Below are positions 42,549 to 50,021 of a DNA stretch of 64,000 nucleotides, in pieces. The stretch comes from Comamonadaceae bacterium ALPHA2B (lineage in GTDB: Bacteria > Pseudomonadota > Gammaproteobacteria > Burkholderiales > Burkholderiaceae_C): NCBI GenBank assembly GCA_005503065.1, contig SCOE01000026.1, positions 18,132 through 82,131 of the forward strand. Direction: 5' to 3'. The translations under genes were made by a program, and so were the position numbers. Position 1 is the first letter of the stretch, and every line of letters begins with the position of its first letter. A model generated the notes under the pieces. That model worked only from the letters and a program-made list of their open reading frames with translations. It did not search any database and was not told where the DNA came from.

Positions 42549-43520
42549 TCACTGCTGCCCGGCGAGGCCCGCGGCCTTCACCACGTCGGCGTTGCTCGCG
42601 ATCTCTTCCTTGATATAGGCATCGAACTGTCGGGGCTTGAGCGTCCAGGGGTCGGCGCCCAGCTTGGCGAACCGTTCCTTGACCTCGGGGGTGGCGAGCG
42701 CCTTCTCGACCTCGGCATGCAGCCGGTCGACGATCTCGCGCGGCGTCCTGGCGGGGGCCATCATCCCGATCCAGAAGTTGAACTCCGAGCCCGGCACACC
42801 GGCCTCGGTGGTGGTCGGCACGTCGGGCAGGGCGCTGGCGCGCTTGGGCGAACCCACGGCCAGTGCCAGGAGCTGGCCGTCCTTGATCTGGCCGATGACC
42901 GGCGCGATGGGCGAGAAGTAGTAGTCGACCCGGCCCGCCAGCACTTCGGTCACCGCCTCGGCCGAGCCCTTGAACGGGATGTTGGTGGCCTGGATCTTCG
43001 CCGCGAGCTTGAACTTCTCGGCGTTCAGGTGCGTGGCGCTGCCCTGGCCGGCCGAAGCGAAGTTCAGGCTGCCGGGCTTGGCCCGGGCGGCGGCGAGCAA
43101 CTCCTGCAGCGACTTGATGTTCTTGGCCGGCGAGATCACCAGTGCGTTCGACAGCGAGGAGATCGGCGTGACCCCGGCGAAGTCGTTCACCGTGTCGAAG
43201 GGCAGCTTCGCGAAAGTCGACGGGCTGACCGTGTGCGAGGACGAGTGGATGAGGATCGTGTAGCCGTCGGGCGCAGCCGTGGCGACGGCCTGCTGGCCGA
43301 TGGTGCCGCTGGCGCCGCCGCGGTTGTCCACCACCAGCGTCTGGCCCATGCTCTGGCCCATCTTGTCGGTGATGGCGCGGGCAATGATGTCGGTGGTGCT
43401 GCCCGCGGCGAAGGGCACGACCACCCGGATCGGCTTGCTGGGATAGGCGTTCTGGGCCTGGATGCCCACAGTGCTCAGGCTCACGAAGGCCGCCGTGGCG
43501 GCCAGTGCGGCGATGCGCAT
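42549..43520 (-). CDS. Tripartite tricarboxylate receptor, Bug family
   Basis: A 323-residue binding protein. Signal MRIAALAATAAFVSLSTVGIQAQ is cleaved after QAQ, and the mature protein begins NAYPSKPIRVVVPFAAGSTTDIIARAITDKMGQ, the Bug opening, with later DNRGGASGTIG. This is the third Bug gene of the window and probably the first gene of the long minus-strand catabolic operon. A palindrome (ATTCAC-N6-GTGAAT) lies just upstream of its start, consistent with control by the adjacent TetR protein. Confidence 0.9.
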   Translation of the reverse strand: MRIAALAATAAFVSLSTVGIQAQNAYPSKPIRVVVPFAAGSTTDIIARAITDKMGQSMGQTLVVDNRGGASGTIGQQAVATAAPDGYTILIHSSSHTVSPSTFAKLPFDTVNDFAGVTPISSLSNALVISPAKNIKSLQELLAAARAKPGSLNFASAGQGSATHLNAEKFKLAAKIQATNIPFKGSAEAVTEVLAGRVDYYFSPIAPVIGQIKDGQLLALAVGSPKRASALPDVPTTTEAGVPGSEFNFWIGMMAPARTPREIVDRLHAEVEKALATPEVKERFAKLGADPWTLKPRQFDAYIKEEIASNADVVKAAGLAGQQ

Positions 43521-43539
43521 GCTTGTCTCCTGTTCTTTT

Positions 43540-43557
43540 ATTCACCAGAAAGTGAAT
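43540..43557. promoter_or_regulatory. Candidate TetR operator, site 1
   Basis: A perfect inverted repeat ATTCAC-N6-GTGAAT lies 20 bases upstream of the Bug start codon, in the 100-base gap between the TetR gene and the Bug operon. It closely resembles the site at 44279-44296 beside the TetR start. TetR proteins bind such palindromes; binding is inferred from position and symmetry. Confidence 0.6.
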
Positions 43558-43620
43558 TAAAGAATTCTAGGGAGACCGCCGCCGCGCCGTCAACGCAACC
43601 TGTCTCGGTAGATACCCGTG

Positions 43621-44265
43621 TCAGCGCATCACGTAGCCGAGCACCAGTTCGGTCATGTGCGAGAGCCGCTGCGCCATCGCCTTGGGCGCGCGCAGGTCAC
43701 GTCCGAAGATGGCCGACAGGGTAGGGTTGTTCGAGAGGTAGAAGTAGCACAGCGACGCGATCGAGATGTAGAGCTGGATCGGGTCGATGCCGGCGTGGAA
43801 CAGCTGCTGTCGCCGGCCGCGCTCCAGGATGCCGTCGAGCAACTGCACCAGGGGCGAGTTCATCTCCTGGATGCGCTCCGAGCGCTTCAGGTGCACCGCC
43901 CTATGCAGGTTCTCGCTGTTGAGCAGGGTGATGAACTCGGGGTGTTCGAGGTAGTAGTGCCAGGTGAATGAGATCAACTGGCGGATGGCCTCGACCGGCT
44001 CCACTTCATCGAGGTGCAGGCGTTGCTCGGCTTCGCGGATGTCGGCATAGGTGCGCTCGAGCACCGCGAGGAAGAGGTCGTCCTTGCTGCCGAAGTAGTA
44101 GTAGATGAGGCGCTTGTTGACGTCGGCGCGCTCGGCGATGCGGTCGACCCTTGCACCGGCCAGGCCGTGGTTGGCGAACTCGTCGCGTGCGGCAAGGAGG
44201 ATCGCCGCCTGCGAGCGGTCGGCATCGCGCAGGCGGGTTTCGACGACGGGGGCGGCGGCGGACAT
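43621..44265 (-). CDS. TetR-family transcriptional regulator
   Basis: A 214-residue regulator. The helix-turn-helix is AAILLAARDEFANHGLAGARVDRIAERADVNKRLIYYYFGSKDDLFLAVLE near the N-terminus; the C-terminal part is an all-helical ligand domain (starting AIRQLISFTWHYYLEHPEFITLL). Ligand unknown. It is divergent from the ThDP-enzyme gene and lies upstream of the Bug-to-isomerase operon. Two similar palindromes in its flanks suggest it controls its own promoter, the ThDP gene and the operon. Confidence 0.9.
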   Translation of the reverse strand: MSAAAPVVETRLRDADRSQAAILLAARDEFANHGLAGARVDRIAERADVNKRLIYYYFGSKDDLFLAVLERTYADIREAEQRLHLDEVEPVEAIRQLISFTWHYYLEHPEFITLLNSENLHRAVHLKRSERIQEMNSPLVQLLDGILERGRRQQLFHAGIDPIQLYISIASLCYFYLSNNPTLSAIFGRDLRAPKAMAQRLSHMTELVLGYVMR

Positions 44266-44278
44266 GGTCTGGGCTTCA

Positions 44279-44296
44279 ATTCACTATATGGTTAAT
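44279..44296. promoter_or_regulatory. Candidate TetR operator, site 2
   Basis: ATTCAC-N6-GTTAAT, one base different from the site at 43540-43557 in its second half-site. It lies 14 bases ahead of the TetR start and 61 bases ahead of the divergent ThDP-enzyme start, where a repressor could block both promoters. Confidence 0.55.
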
Positions 44297-44357
44297 TCTT
44301 ATGGGCCGCAATCGGCACTGCCGATAATCGCCGAACTCTGCAGCACCACTTTCTCCA

Positions 44358-46049
44358 ATGACCACCCAGATCGCCGGACACCTCCTCGTCGAATGCCTGA
44401 TCGCCCAGGGCGTGACCCATGTGTTCGGTGTGCCGGGCGAGAGCTACCTGGCGGCGCTGGACGGCTTCCACGACCATGCGGACGAGATCCGCTTCGTGAT
44501 CTGCCGGCAGGAGGGCGGCGCCGCCTTCATGGCCGAGGCGCACGGCAAGCTGACCGGGCGGCCCGGCGTTTGCTTCGTCACCCGCGGGCCAGGCGCGACG
44601 AATGCGTCGATCGGCGTGCACACCGCCTTCCAGGATTCGACGCCGATGGTGCTGCTGGTGGGCGATGTCGGCAGCGACTTCCGCGATCGCGAGGCCTTCC
44701 AGGAAGTGGATTTCCAGAGCTTCTTCGGGCCGAGCACCAAGGGCTTCGCCAAGCGCGTGGAGCGGGTCGACGAGGCGGCACGCCTGCCCGAGTACGTCGC
44801 GCGTGCGTTCGCCACGGCGATGAACGGGCGGCCAGGACCGGTGGTCCTCGTGCTGCCGGAGGACATGTTGCGCAGCGCGGTCGACGCCGCGCCGCTGGCG
44901 CGCGTGGAGCCGGCGCTGGCCTGGGCCGACCCGGGCGGGCTGCGCGAGTTGCGGCAACTGCTGCTGGCGGCCCGGCGGCCGTTCGTGATCGCCGGCGGAG
45001 GCGGGTGGACGCCGCAGGCCGCCCAGGCGCTGCAACGCTTCGCGGAGAACTGGCAACTGCCCGTGGGCAATGCCTTCCGCTTCCAGGATACCTTCGACAA
45101 CCACCACCCGCTGTACGCGGGCGACGTGGGCATCGGCATCAATCCGAAGCTCGCGGCCCGGGTGCGCGACGCCGACCTGGTGATCGCGATCGGGCCACGC
45201 CTGGGCGAGATGACCACCGGAGGCTACGCACTGCTGGAGGCCCCGCGCCCGGCGCAGAAGCTGGTGCACTTCCATGCCAGCGCCGAGGAGCTGCATCGTG
45301 TGTACCAGGCCGATCTGGTGTTCAACACGACCATGAATGCAGCGGCGAGGGCACTGGAGGTGCTCACGGCGCCGCCCGAGCTGCCCTGGAGCGACTGGGC
45401 GCAAGCCGTGCATGCGGACTATGAAGCCAACCTCGTGCCGCAAGCACTGCCCGGACCCATCGACATGCCGGCCATCGTGCAGTGCCTGCAGAAGCACCTG
45501 CCGACCGATGCGGTGCTGACCAACGGCGCCGGCAATTTCGCGAGCTGGATGCATCGCTTCTTTCGCCATACCGGGCTGGCCAAGGGCTTCAAGACGCAGC
45601 TCGCGCCCACCAGCGGTGCAATGGGCTATGGCGTGCCGGCCGGTATCGCCGCCAGCATCGCGACCGGGCGCGTGGCCTTCACGATCGCGGGCGACGGCGA
45701 CTTCCTGATGAACGGACAGGAGCTTGCCACGGCCGTGCAGCATGGCGGCAAGAGCATCATCGTGCTGCTCAACAACGGCATGTACGGCACGATCCGCATG
45801 CACCAGGAGCGCGAGTACCCCGTGCGGGTCAGCGGCACGGCGCTGAACAACCCCGATTTCTGCGCGCTGGCCCGTGCCTACGGCTATGCGGCCGAGCGGG
45901 TGACGGAGACGGCCGGATTCGAAGACGCGTTGCTGCGGGCCCTGGCGCACGACCGCGGCACGCTGATCGAGATCCCGCTGGACCCGGAGGTCATCACGAC
46001 GCGAGGCACCTTGAGCGCCATCACGCGCGGGGCCTTGGAGAAGCGCTGA
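44358..46049 (+). CDS. Thiamine-diphosphate-dependent enzyme (acetolactate-synthase-like)
   Basis: A 563-residue ThDP enzyme. The catalytic Glu is in FVICRQEGGAAFMAEAHGK (near residue 55). The ThDP/Mg motif is TIAGDGDFLMNGQELATAV...LLNNGMYGTI. The central FAD/NAD-like domain holds GVPGESY and GGGGWTPQAAQAL. It resembles large subunits of acetolactate synthase and decarboxylases such as benzoylformate or oxalyl-CoA decarboxylase; which one is not evident. It is divergent from the TetR gene and may be controlled by it. A bidirectional terminator follows at 46083. Confidence 0.85.
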   Translation: MTTQIAGHLLVECLIAQGVTHVFGVPGESYLAALDGFHDHADEIRFVICRQEGGAAFMAEAHGKLTGRPGVCFVTRGPGATNASIGVHTAFQDSTPMVLLVGDVGSDFRDREAFQEVDFQSFFGPSTKGFAKRVERVDEAARLPEYVARAFATAMNGRPGPVVLVLPEDMLRSAVDAAPLARVEPALAWADPGGLRELRQLLLAARRPFVIAGGGGWTPQAAQALQRFAENWQLPVGNAFRFQDTFDNHHPLYAGDVGIGINPKLAARVRDADLVIAIGPRLGEMTTGGYALLEAPRPAQKLVHFHASAEELHRVYQADLVFNTTMNAAARALEVLTAPPELPWSDWAQAVHADYEANLVPQALPGPIDMPAIVQCLQKHLPTDAVLTNGAGNFASWMHRFFRHTGLAKGFKTQLAPTSGAMGYGVPAGIAASIATGRVAFTIAGDGDFLMNGQELATAVQHGGKSIIVLLNNGMYGTIRMHQEREYPVRVSGTALNNPDFCALARAYGYAAERVTETAGFEDALLRALAHDRGTLIEIPLDPEVITTRGTLSAITRGALEKR

Positions 46050-46082
46050 GCGCGCGATGCGGCGAGCGCCGCACGGGCAAAG

Positions 46083-46109
46083 AAAAAGCCGGCTTGCGCC
46101 GGCTTTTTC
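46083..46109. terminator. Bidirectional intrinsic terminator
   Basis: AAAAAGCCGGC, TTGCG-type loop, then GCCGGCTTTTT. The stem and the A-run on one side and T-run on the other can stop transcription from both directions, from the ThDP gene and from the SWIB gene that converges on it. Confidence 0.9.
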
Positions 46110-46124
46110 ATGGGCTGGGCCGTC

Positions 46125-46562
46125 TTACTTGACGTGCTTGCCGATCAGCGAGGCCAGCTCGAACATCGAGACCTGGGCCTTGCCGAAGATCTCCTTCAGC
46201 TTGGCATCGGCGTTGATGTTGCGCTTGTTCGCCTTGTCCTGCAGGCCGTTCTTCTTGATGTAGTCCCACAGCTTGGACACGATGGCGGTGCGCGGCAGCG
46301 GGGTCGAGCCCACAACGGCGGCCAGCGCGGGGCTGGGGGTCAGGGCCTTCATGAAAGCGGCGTTGGGGGTGCGCTTCTTGGCCGGGGCCTTCTTCGCAGC
46401 AGCCTTCTTGGCGGGGGCCGCCTTCTTCGCCGGTGCAGCCTTCTTCGCAGGAGCCGCCTTCTTGGCCGGAGCGGCCTTCTTTGCGGGTGCCGCGGCCTTC
46501 TTGGCCGGAGCCGCCTTCTTCGCCGGCGCTTTCTTCGCCGGTGCTTTCTTTGCAGTTGCCAT
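46125..46562 (-). CDS. SWIB/MDM2-domain protein with histone-H1-like Lys/Ala tail
   Basis: A 145-residue DNA-associated protein. Residues about 1-65 are a repetitive AKKAAP/AKKAPA tract (mostly KKAAPA), highly basic and like eukaryotic histone H1 tails. The rest is a SWIB domain: AFMKALTPSPALAAVVGSTPLPRTAIVSKLWDYIKKNGLQDKANKRNINADAKLKEIFG. Similar proteins in beta-proteobacteria and chlamydiae are thought to compact or modify chromosome structure. A TAGAACGTTCTA palindrome at 46586-46597 lies just upstream and may be a regulatory site. Confidence 0.93.
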   Translation of the reverse strand: MATAKKAPAKKAPAKKAAPAKKAAAPAKKAAPAKKAAPAKKAAPAKKAAPAKKAAAKKAPAKKRTPNAAFMKALTPSPALAAVVGSTPLPRTAIVSKLWDYIKKNGLQDKANKRNINADAKLKEIFGKAQVSMFELASLIGKHVK

Positions 46563-46763
46563 GGTTGATTTCCTTGTGATTTGGATAGAACGTTCTACCA
46601 ATGAAAAACAGTGTCTCCACTGGCACTGCGGATGCTAAAGGAGAAAAAACGCGTTTCCAAGGGAGAAAGCGAATTTTTCATTGGGAGCTGTTGTTTTTTC
46701 CGAGGGTGTTTTCCCTCTGAAAACGGCCTCTCGCGCAGGTCGTCTTCAAGGTCGGAGCGGCGG

Positions 46764-47681
46764 TCACGTGCGGCGCGACGGCCAGGTGGCAAGCACCACC
46801 CCGACCAAGGCGATGCCGAAAGCGCCAATCTGCGTGGCCGACAGGGGCTCGCCCAGCACAAGTACGCCGACCAGCGCGGCACTCACCGGCAGCATCACGG
46901 TGAACACGCCGGCCTGTGCGGCCGGCACGCTGCGCAGGCCGGTCATCCACAGCCACACGGTCCAGATGCTGGCTGCCAGCGCGTAGAGCGCGAGCAGCAG
47001 CCACAGGCCCGTCGAGACACCCGCGAAATCGAAGCGCAGCGCGAGCCAGATGCCGAAGGGCGTCGACAGCGCGAAGCCCCAGAGGTTGATGAGCGAGGAG
47101 ATCCGCTTGGGGCCGAGGCGGCCGGTCAACGACTTGCCGATGACCGCGTAGGCCGCTTCGCACAGCACGGCGCAGAAGACCAGCAGGTTGCCCAGCCATG
47201 GCGCCGATGTCCGCGCCGCACTGCCGCCGTTGCCGCCTTTGTGCGGCGTGAGCGCCAGCAGGCCGATGCCGAGCGCCGCGCACGCGATGGCGGCTGCGAT
47301 GCGCCGTGTGATGCGCTCGCGCAGGAAAAGCCAGCTTGCGATGGCCACCACCGCGGGGATGGACGCCATGATCACCCCGGCCGAGACTGCGCTGGTCAGG
47401 CTCACGCCGAAGAGCATGCAGATCGAGAACAGGAAGTTGCCAAGGAAGGATTCGAGGAACACCAGACCGCGGGTCTTGGGCGTCATCGGCGGCTCGTCGG
47501 CGGGGCGCCGCAGCCAGTGCGGCATGGCCAGGGCGGCGATGCCGAAGCGCAGCCAGGCCAGCAGCAGCACCGGAAAAGCCGCCGCGAGCGGCTTGGAGAG
47601 GGCCACGTAGCTGCCCACGAGCGACATGCTCAGTGCGAGGCAGCCGTAGGCGAGGAGGCGGGGCGGGGCAGCGGAGGTCAA
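46764..47681 (-). CDS. EamA/DMT-family permease
   Basis: A 305-residue membrane protein with about ten helices in two repeats. The first repeat includes LAYGCLALSMSLVGSYVALSKPLAAAFPVLLLAWLRFGIAALA and a later MASIPAVVAIASWLFLRERITRR; the second ends VMLPVSAALVGVLVLGEPLSATQIGAFGIALVGVVLATW. It may export amino acids or other metabolites; substrate unknown. It is divergent from the gamma-glutamylcyclotransferase gene with 38 bases between. The 46626-46763 stretch before it has no clear feature apart from a small GAGGG/CCCTC hairpin. Confidence 0.87.
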   Translation of the reverse strand: MTSAAPPRLLAYGCLALSMSLVGSYVALSKPLAAAFPVLLLAWLRFGIAALAMPHWLRRPADEPPMTPKTRGLVFLESFLGNFLFSICMLFGVSLTSAVSAGVIMASIPAVVAIASWLFLRERITRRIAAAIACAALGIGLLALTPHKGGNGGSAARTSAPWLGNLLVFCAVLCEAAYAVIGKSLTGRLGPKRISSLINLWGFALSTPFGIWLALRFDFAGVSTGLWLLLALYALAASIWTVWLWMTGLRSVPAAQAGVFTVMLPVSAALVGVLVLGEPLSATQIGAFGIALVGVVLATWPSRRT

Positions 47682-47719
47682 TAGACTGCAGGCATTTGGA
47701 ACGACACGAGCGCCGGATC

Positions 47720-48133
47720 ATGCCCGACCCCGAACCATCGCCCCCGCGTCACGTCTTCGTCTACGGCACGCTGCGTGCGGGCGGCAGCAACGACATCCGC
47801 CGTTATCGGCCCACACCCCAGTGGGTGGGGCAAGGTTCCGTGCCCGGCACGCTCTACGACCTGGGCGCCTATCCGGGCATGGCGCTCGGCGGCGAGGGAC
47901 GGGTGATCGGGGAGGTCTACATGGTCAGCGCGGACGTCGAGGCGGCACTCGACCGCTTGGAGGAGGTGCGGGACGACGACGCGGGCGAGTACCGGCGCCG
48001 CACGGTACGCGTGCCTGTGGCTGGCGTTGGCGATGTGAATTGCCTGGTTTACGAGATCCATCCGGATCGGGTGCGTGCGGCGGCAGTGATCGTGGGTGGC
48101 GATTGGATCAAGCACCGGCTTGCGGGTGGGTGA
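47720..48133 (+). CDS. Gamma-glutamylcyclotransferase-family protein (AIG2/GGCT-like)
   Basis: A 137-residue protein. The N-terminal VFVYGTLRAGGSN is the GGCT/AIG2 substrate-loop signature (YGTLRxG), the middle AYPGMALGGEGRVIGEVYMVSADVEAALDRLEEV holds the probable catalytic Glu (LEEV), and the late RRTVRVPV and VYEI strands complete the fold. Members act on gamma-glutamyl amines or peptides, or on branched analogues. It is isolated; no direct link to the GS-like gene at 9.4 kb is seen. Confidence 0.85.
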   Translation: MPDPEPSPPRHVFVYGTLRAGGSNDIRRYRPTPQWVGQGSVPGTLYDLGAYPGMALGGEGRVIGEVYMVSADVEAALDRLEEVRDDDAGEYRRRTVRVPVAGVGDVNCLVYEIHPDRVRAAAVIVGGDWIKHRLAGG

Positions 48134-48382
48134 TCGCATTGCCGCGCTCGCCTTTCACCCACGAGAAATCCTTTTCTCATCATGAAAAATGATCGTGTTG
48201 CGTCGCGACATATTTTCTCAATGCAAGAAATATGTTTTCGCATTGAGAAAATTGATGCATAAGTCATTGATTTCAAAAGGAGAAAAATATGTCTTATATA
48301 AGACATAAGAGTGAGTGCCTCGGCTACAGTGAGTGCAACGGTTTCGCACCGCCCCGTTTCATAACCGCACCCTGGAGTGAAC
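48134..48382. promoter_or_regulatory. AT-rich upstream region of isocitrate lyase with palindromes
   Basis: This 249-base stretch is far more AT-rich than its surroundings. It holds a 13-bp inverted repeat with a 15-base spacer (ATTTTCTCAATGC at 48212-48224, GCATTGAGAAAAT at 48240-48252), two copies of TTTTC-N7-GAAAA (from 48171 and 48235), and a 20-bp perfect palindrome TATGTCTTATATAAGACATA (48288-48307). The last lies about 76 bases before the aceA start. These are candidate regulator sites; no factor can be named from sequence alone. Confidence 0.65.
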
Positions 48383-49714
48383 ATGCCTCAGACCATCACC
48401 GAACAACTCAGCCGTGAACAGCAGATCGCCGCCCTCGAGAAGGACTGGGCGACAAACCCCCGCTGGAAGGGCATCAAGCGTGGCTACAGCGCCGCGGACG
48501 TCGTTCGCCTGCGCGGCTCGCTGCCCATCGAGCACACGCTGGCCAAGCGCGGTGCCGAGAAGCTGTGGGAGAAGATCAACGGCGGCGCCAAGAAGGGCTA
48601 TGTCAACGCCTTCGGTGCCATCACAGCCGGCCAGGCCATGCAGCAGGCCAAGGCCGGCCTGGAAGCCGTGTACCTGTCGGGCTGGCAGGTCGCTGCTGAC
48701 GGCAACACCTCCGAAACCATGTACCCCGACCAGTCGCTGTACGCGTACGACTCGGTGCCGACGATGGTCCGCCGCATCAACAACACCTTCAAGCGCGCCG
48801 ACGAGATCCAGTGGTCGCGTGGCGTGAACCCTGGCGACAAGGAATTCATCGACTACTTCCTGCCCATCGTCGCGGATGCCGAGGCGGGCTTCGGTGGCGT
48901 GCTGAACGCCTTCGAGCTGATGAAGAACATGATCGCCTCCGGCGCTGCCGGTGTGCACTTCGAAGACCAGCTCGCGGCTGTGAAGAAGTGCGGCCACATG
49001 GGCGGCAAGGTGCTCGTTCCGACGCAGGAAGCTTGCGAGAAGCTCATCTCCGCCCGCTTCGCGGCAGACGTGATGGGCGTCTCGACCATCGTGCTGGCGC
49101 GTACGGACGCGGAAGCCGCCAACCTGATCACCTCCGACCATGACGCGAACGACAAGCCCTTCCTGACGGGCGAGCGCACGCAGGAAGGCTTCTATCGCGT
49201 GAAGAACGGTCTGGAACAGGCCATCAGCCGCGGCGTCGCCTACGCGCCCTATGCCGACTTGGTGTGGTGCGAGACAGGCACGCCCGACCTCGGCTTTGCC
49301 CGCGAGTTCGCGCAGGCCGTGCACGCCGCCTCGCCCGGCAAGCTGCTGTCGTACAACTGCTCGCCCTCGTTCAACTGGAAGAAGAACCTGGACGACAAGA
49401 CCATCGCCCGCTTCCAGGAAGAGCTCTCGGCGCTGGGCTACAAGTACCAGTTCATCACGCTGGCCGGCATCCACGTCAATTGGTACAACACCTTCAAGTT
49501 TGCCCATGCCTATGCCAACGGCGAAGGCATGAAGCACTACGTCGAGATGGTGCAGGAGCCGGAGTTCGCCGCTCGCGAGCAGGGCTACACCTTCGTTTCG
49601 CACCAGCAGGAAGTGGGCGCGGGGTATTTCGACGACGTGACCACCGTGATCCAGGGTGGTTCGTCGAGCGTGAAGGCGTTGACGGGCTCGACCGAGGAAG
49701 AGCAGTTCCACTGA
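48383..49714 (+). CDS. aceA: Isocitrate lyase
   Basis: A 443-residue enzyme of the glyoxylate shunt, which splits isocitrate to succinate and glyoxylate. It has the catalytic [14 protein letters not shown] segment (KKCGH at residues 201-205), the metal-binding [10 protein letters not shown], and YNCSPSFNW. Length and motifs match bacterial isocitrate lyase closely. The start at 48383 is chosen because GGAG lies just ahead; an earlier GTG overlaps that site. An intrinsic terminator follows at 49748. No malate synthase gene is adjacent. Confidence 0.97.
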   Translation: MPQTITEQLSREQQIAALEKDWATNPRWKGIKRGYSAADVVRLRGSLPIEHTLAKRGAEKLWEKINGGAKKGYVNAFGAITAGQAMQQAKAGLEAVYLSGWQVAADGNTSETMYPDQSLYAYDSVPTMVRRINNTFKRADEIQWSRGVNPGDKEFIDYFLPIVADAEAGFGGVLNAFELMKNMIASGAAGVHFEDQLAAVKKCGHMGGKVLVPTQEACEKLISARFAADVMGVSTIVLARTDAEAANLITSDHDANDKPFLTGERTQEGFYRVKNGLEQAISRGVAYAPYADLVWCETGTPDLGFAREFAQAVHAASPGKLLSYNCSPSFNWKKNLDDKTIARFQEELSALGYKYQFITLAGIHVNWYNTFKFAHAYANGEGMKHYVEMVQEPEFAAREQGYTFVSHQQEVGAGYFDDVTTVIQGGSSSVKALTGSTEEEQFH

Positions 49715-49747
49715 GCATGTGGCTGGCCCCCCGGCCTGCGATCCGAG

Positions 49748-49772
49748 AGCCCGGCCCCGGCCGGGCTTTTTC
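49748..49772 (+). terminator. Intrinsic terminator after aceA
   Basis: AGCCCGGCC / GGCCGGGCT with a short C-rich loop, followed by TTTTTC. It ends aceA transcription 34 bases after the stop. Confidence 0.88.
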
Positions 49773-49869
49773 GTGCTGGGGCGGCTGCCGCCGAGCCGGC
49801 GAGCGGCGCGCTAGAATCGAAGGCTTCGACCGTCATCCCACCAACAAGGGCGAGAAAGGCACTCTGGTT

Positions 49870-49932
49870 ATGACACCGCGAACTACCGGCACCGCATCGA
49901 GCGTCCTCTTTCCGAAAGGAATGGGCCTGTAG
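49870..49932 (+). CDS. Threonine-rich leader peptide upstream of thrS
   Basis: A 20-codon ORF with the sequence MTPRTTGT at its start: four of the first eight codons are for Thr (ACA, ACT, ACC, ACC). GAGAAAGG lies about 10 bases upstream of its ATG, and a -10-like TAGAAT is at 49812-49817. The TAG stop is immediately followed by a segment (49934-49939) that can pair with the 5' arm of the terminator. A ribosome stalled on Thr codons would leave that segment free to form an antiterminator; a ribosome at the stop would cover it. This arrangement is classic ribosome-mediated attenuation, here proposed for threonyl-tRNA synthetase. Confidence 0.6.
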   Translation: MTPRTTGTASSVLFPKGMGL

Positions 49933-49933
49933 T

Positions 49934-49999
49934 CCGCGCACGCTGGCATGCGCCAGCCCATGAACCAAAGCTAAGCGCGGCTCCCGGCCGCGCTTTTTG
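49934..49999 (+). terminator. Attenuator (antiterminator + intrinsic terminator) ahead of thrS
   Basis: The terminator is AGCGCGGC (49974-49981), a 5-base loop, then GCCGCGCT and a T-run to about 49999. CCGCGC at 49934-49939 is the exact reverse complement of GCGCGG at 49975-49980, so the two can pair and break the terminator. A separate 6-bp hairpin (GCTGGC / GCCAGC, 49942-49957) nests between them. These are competing structures in the leader of thrS, 23 bases before the start codon. Confidence 0.7.
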
Positions 50000-50021
50000 T
50001 TTTTCCGAACCAGGTTTTCAC

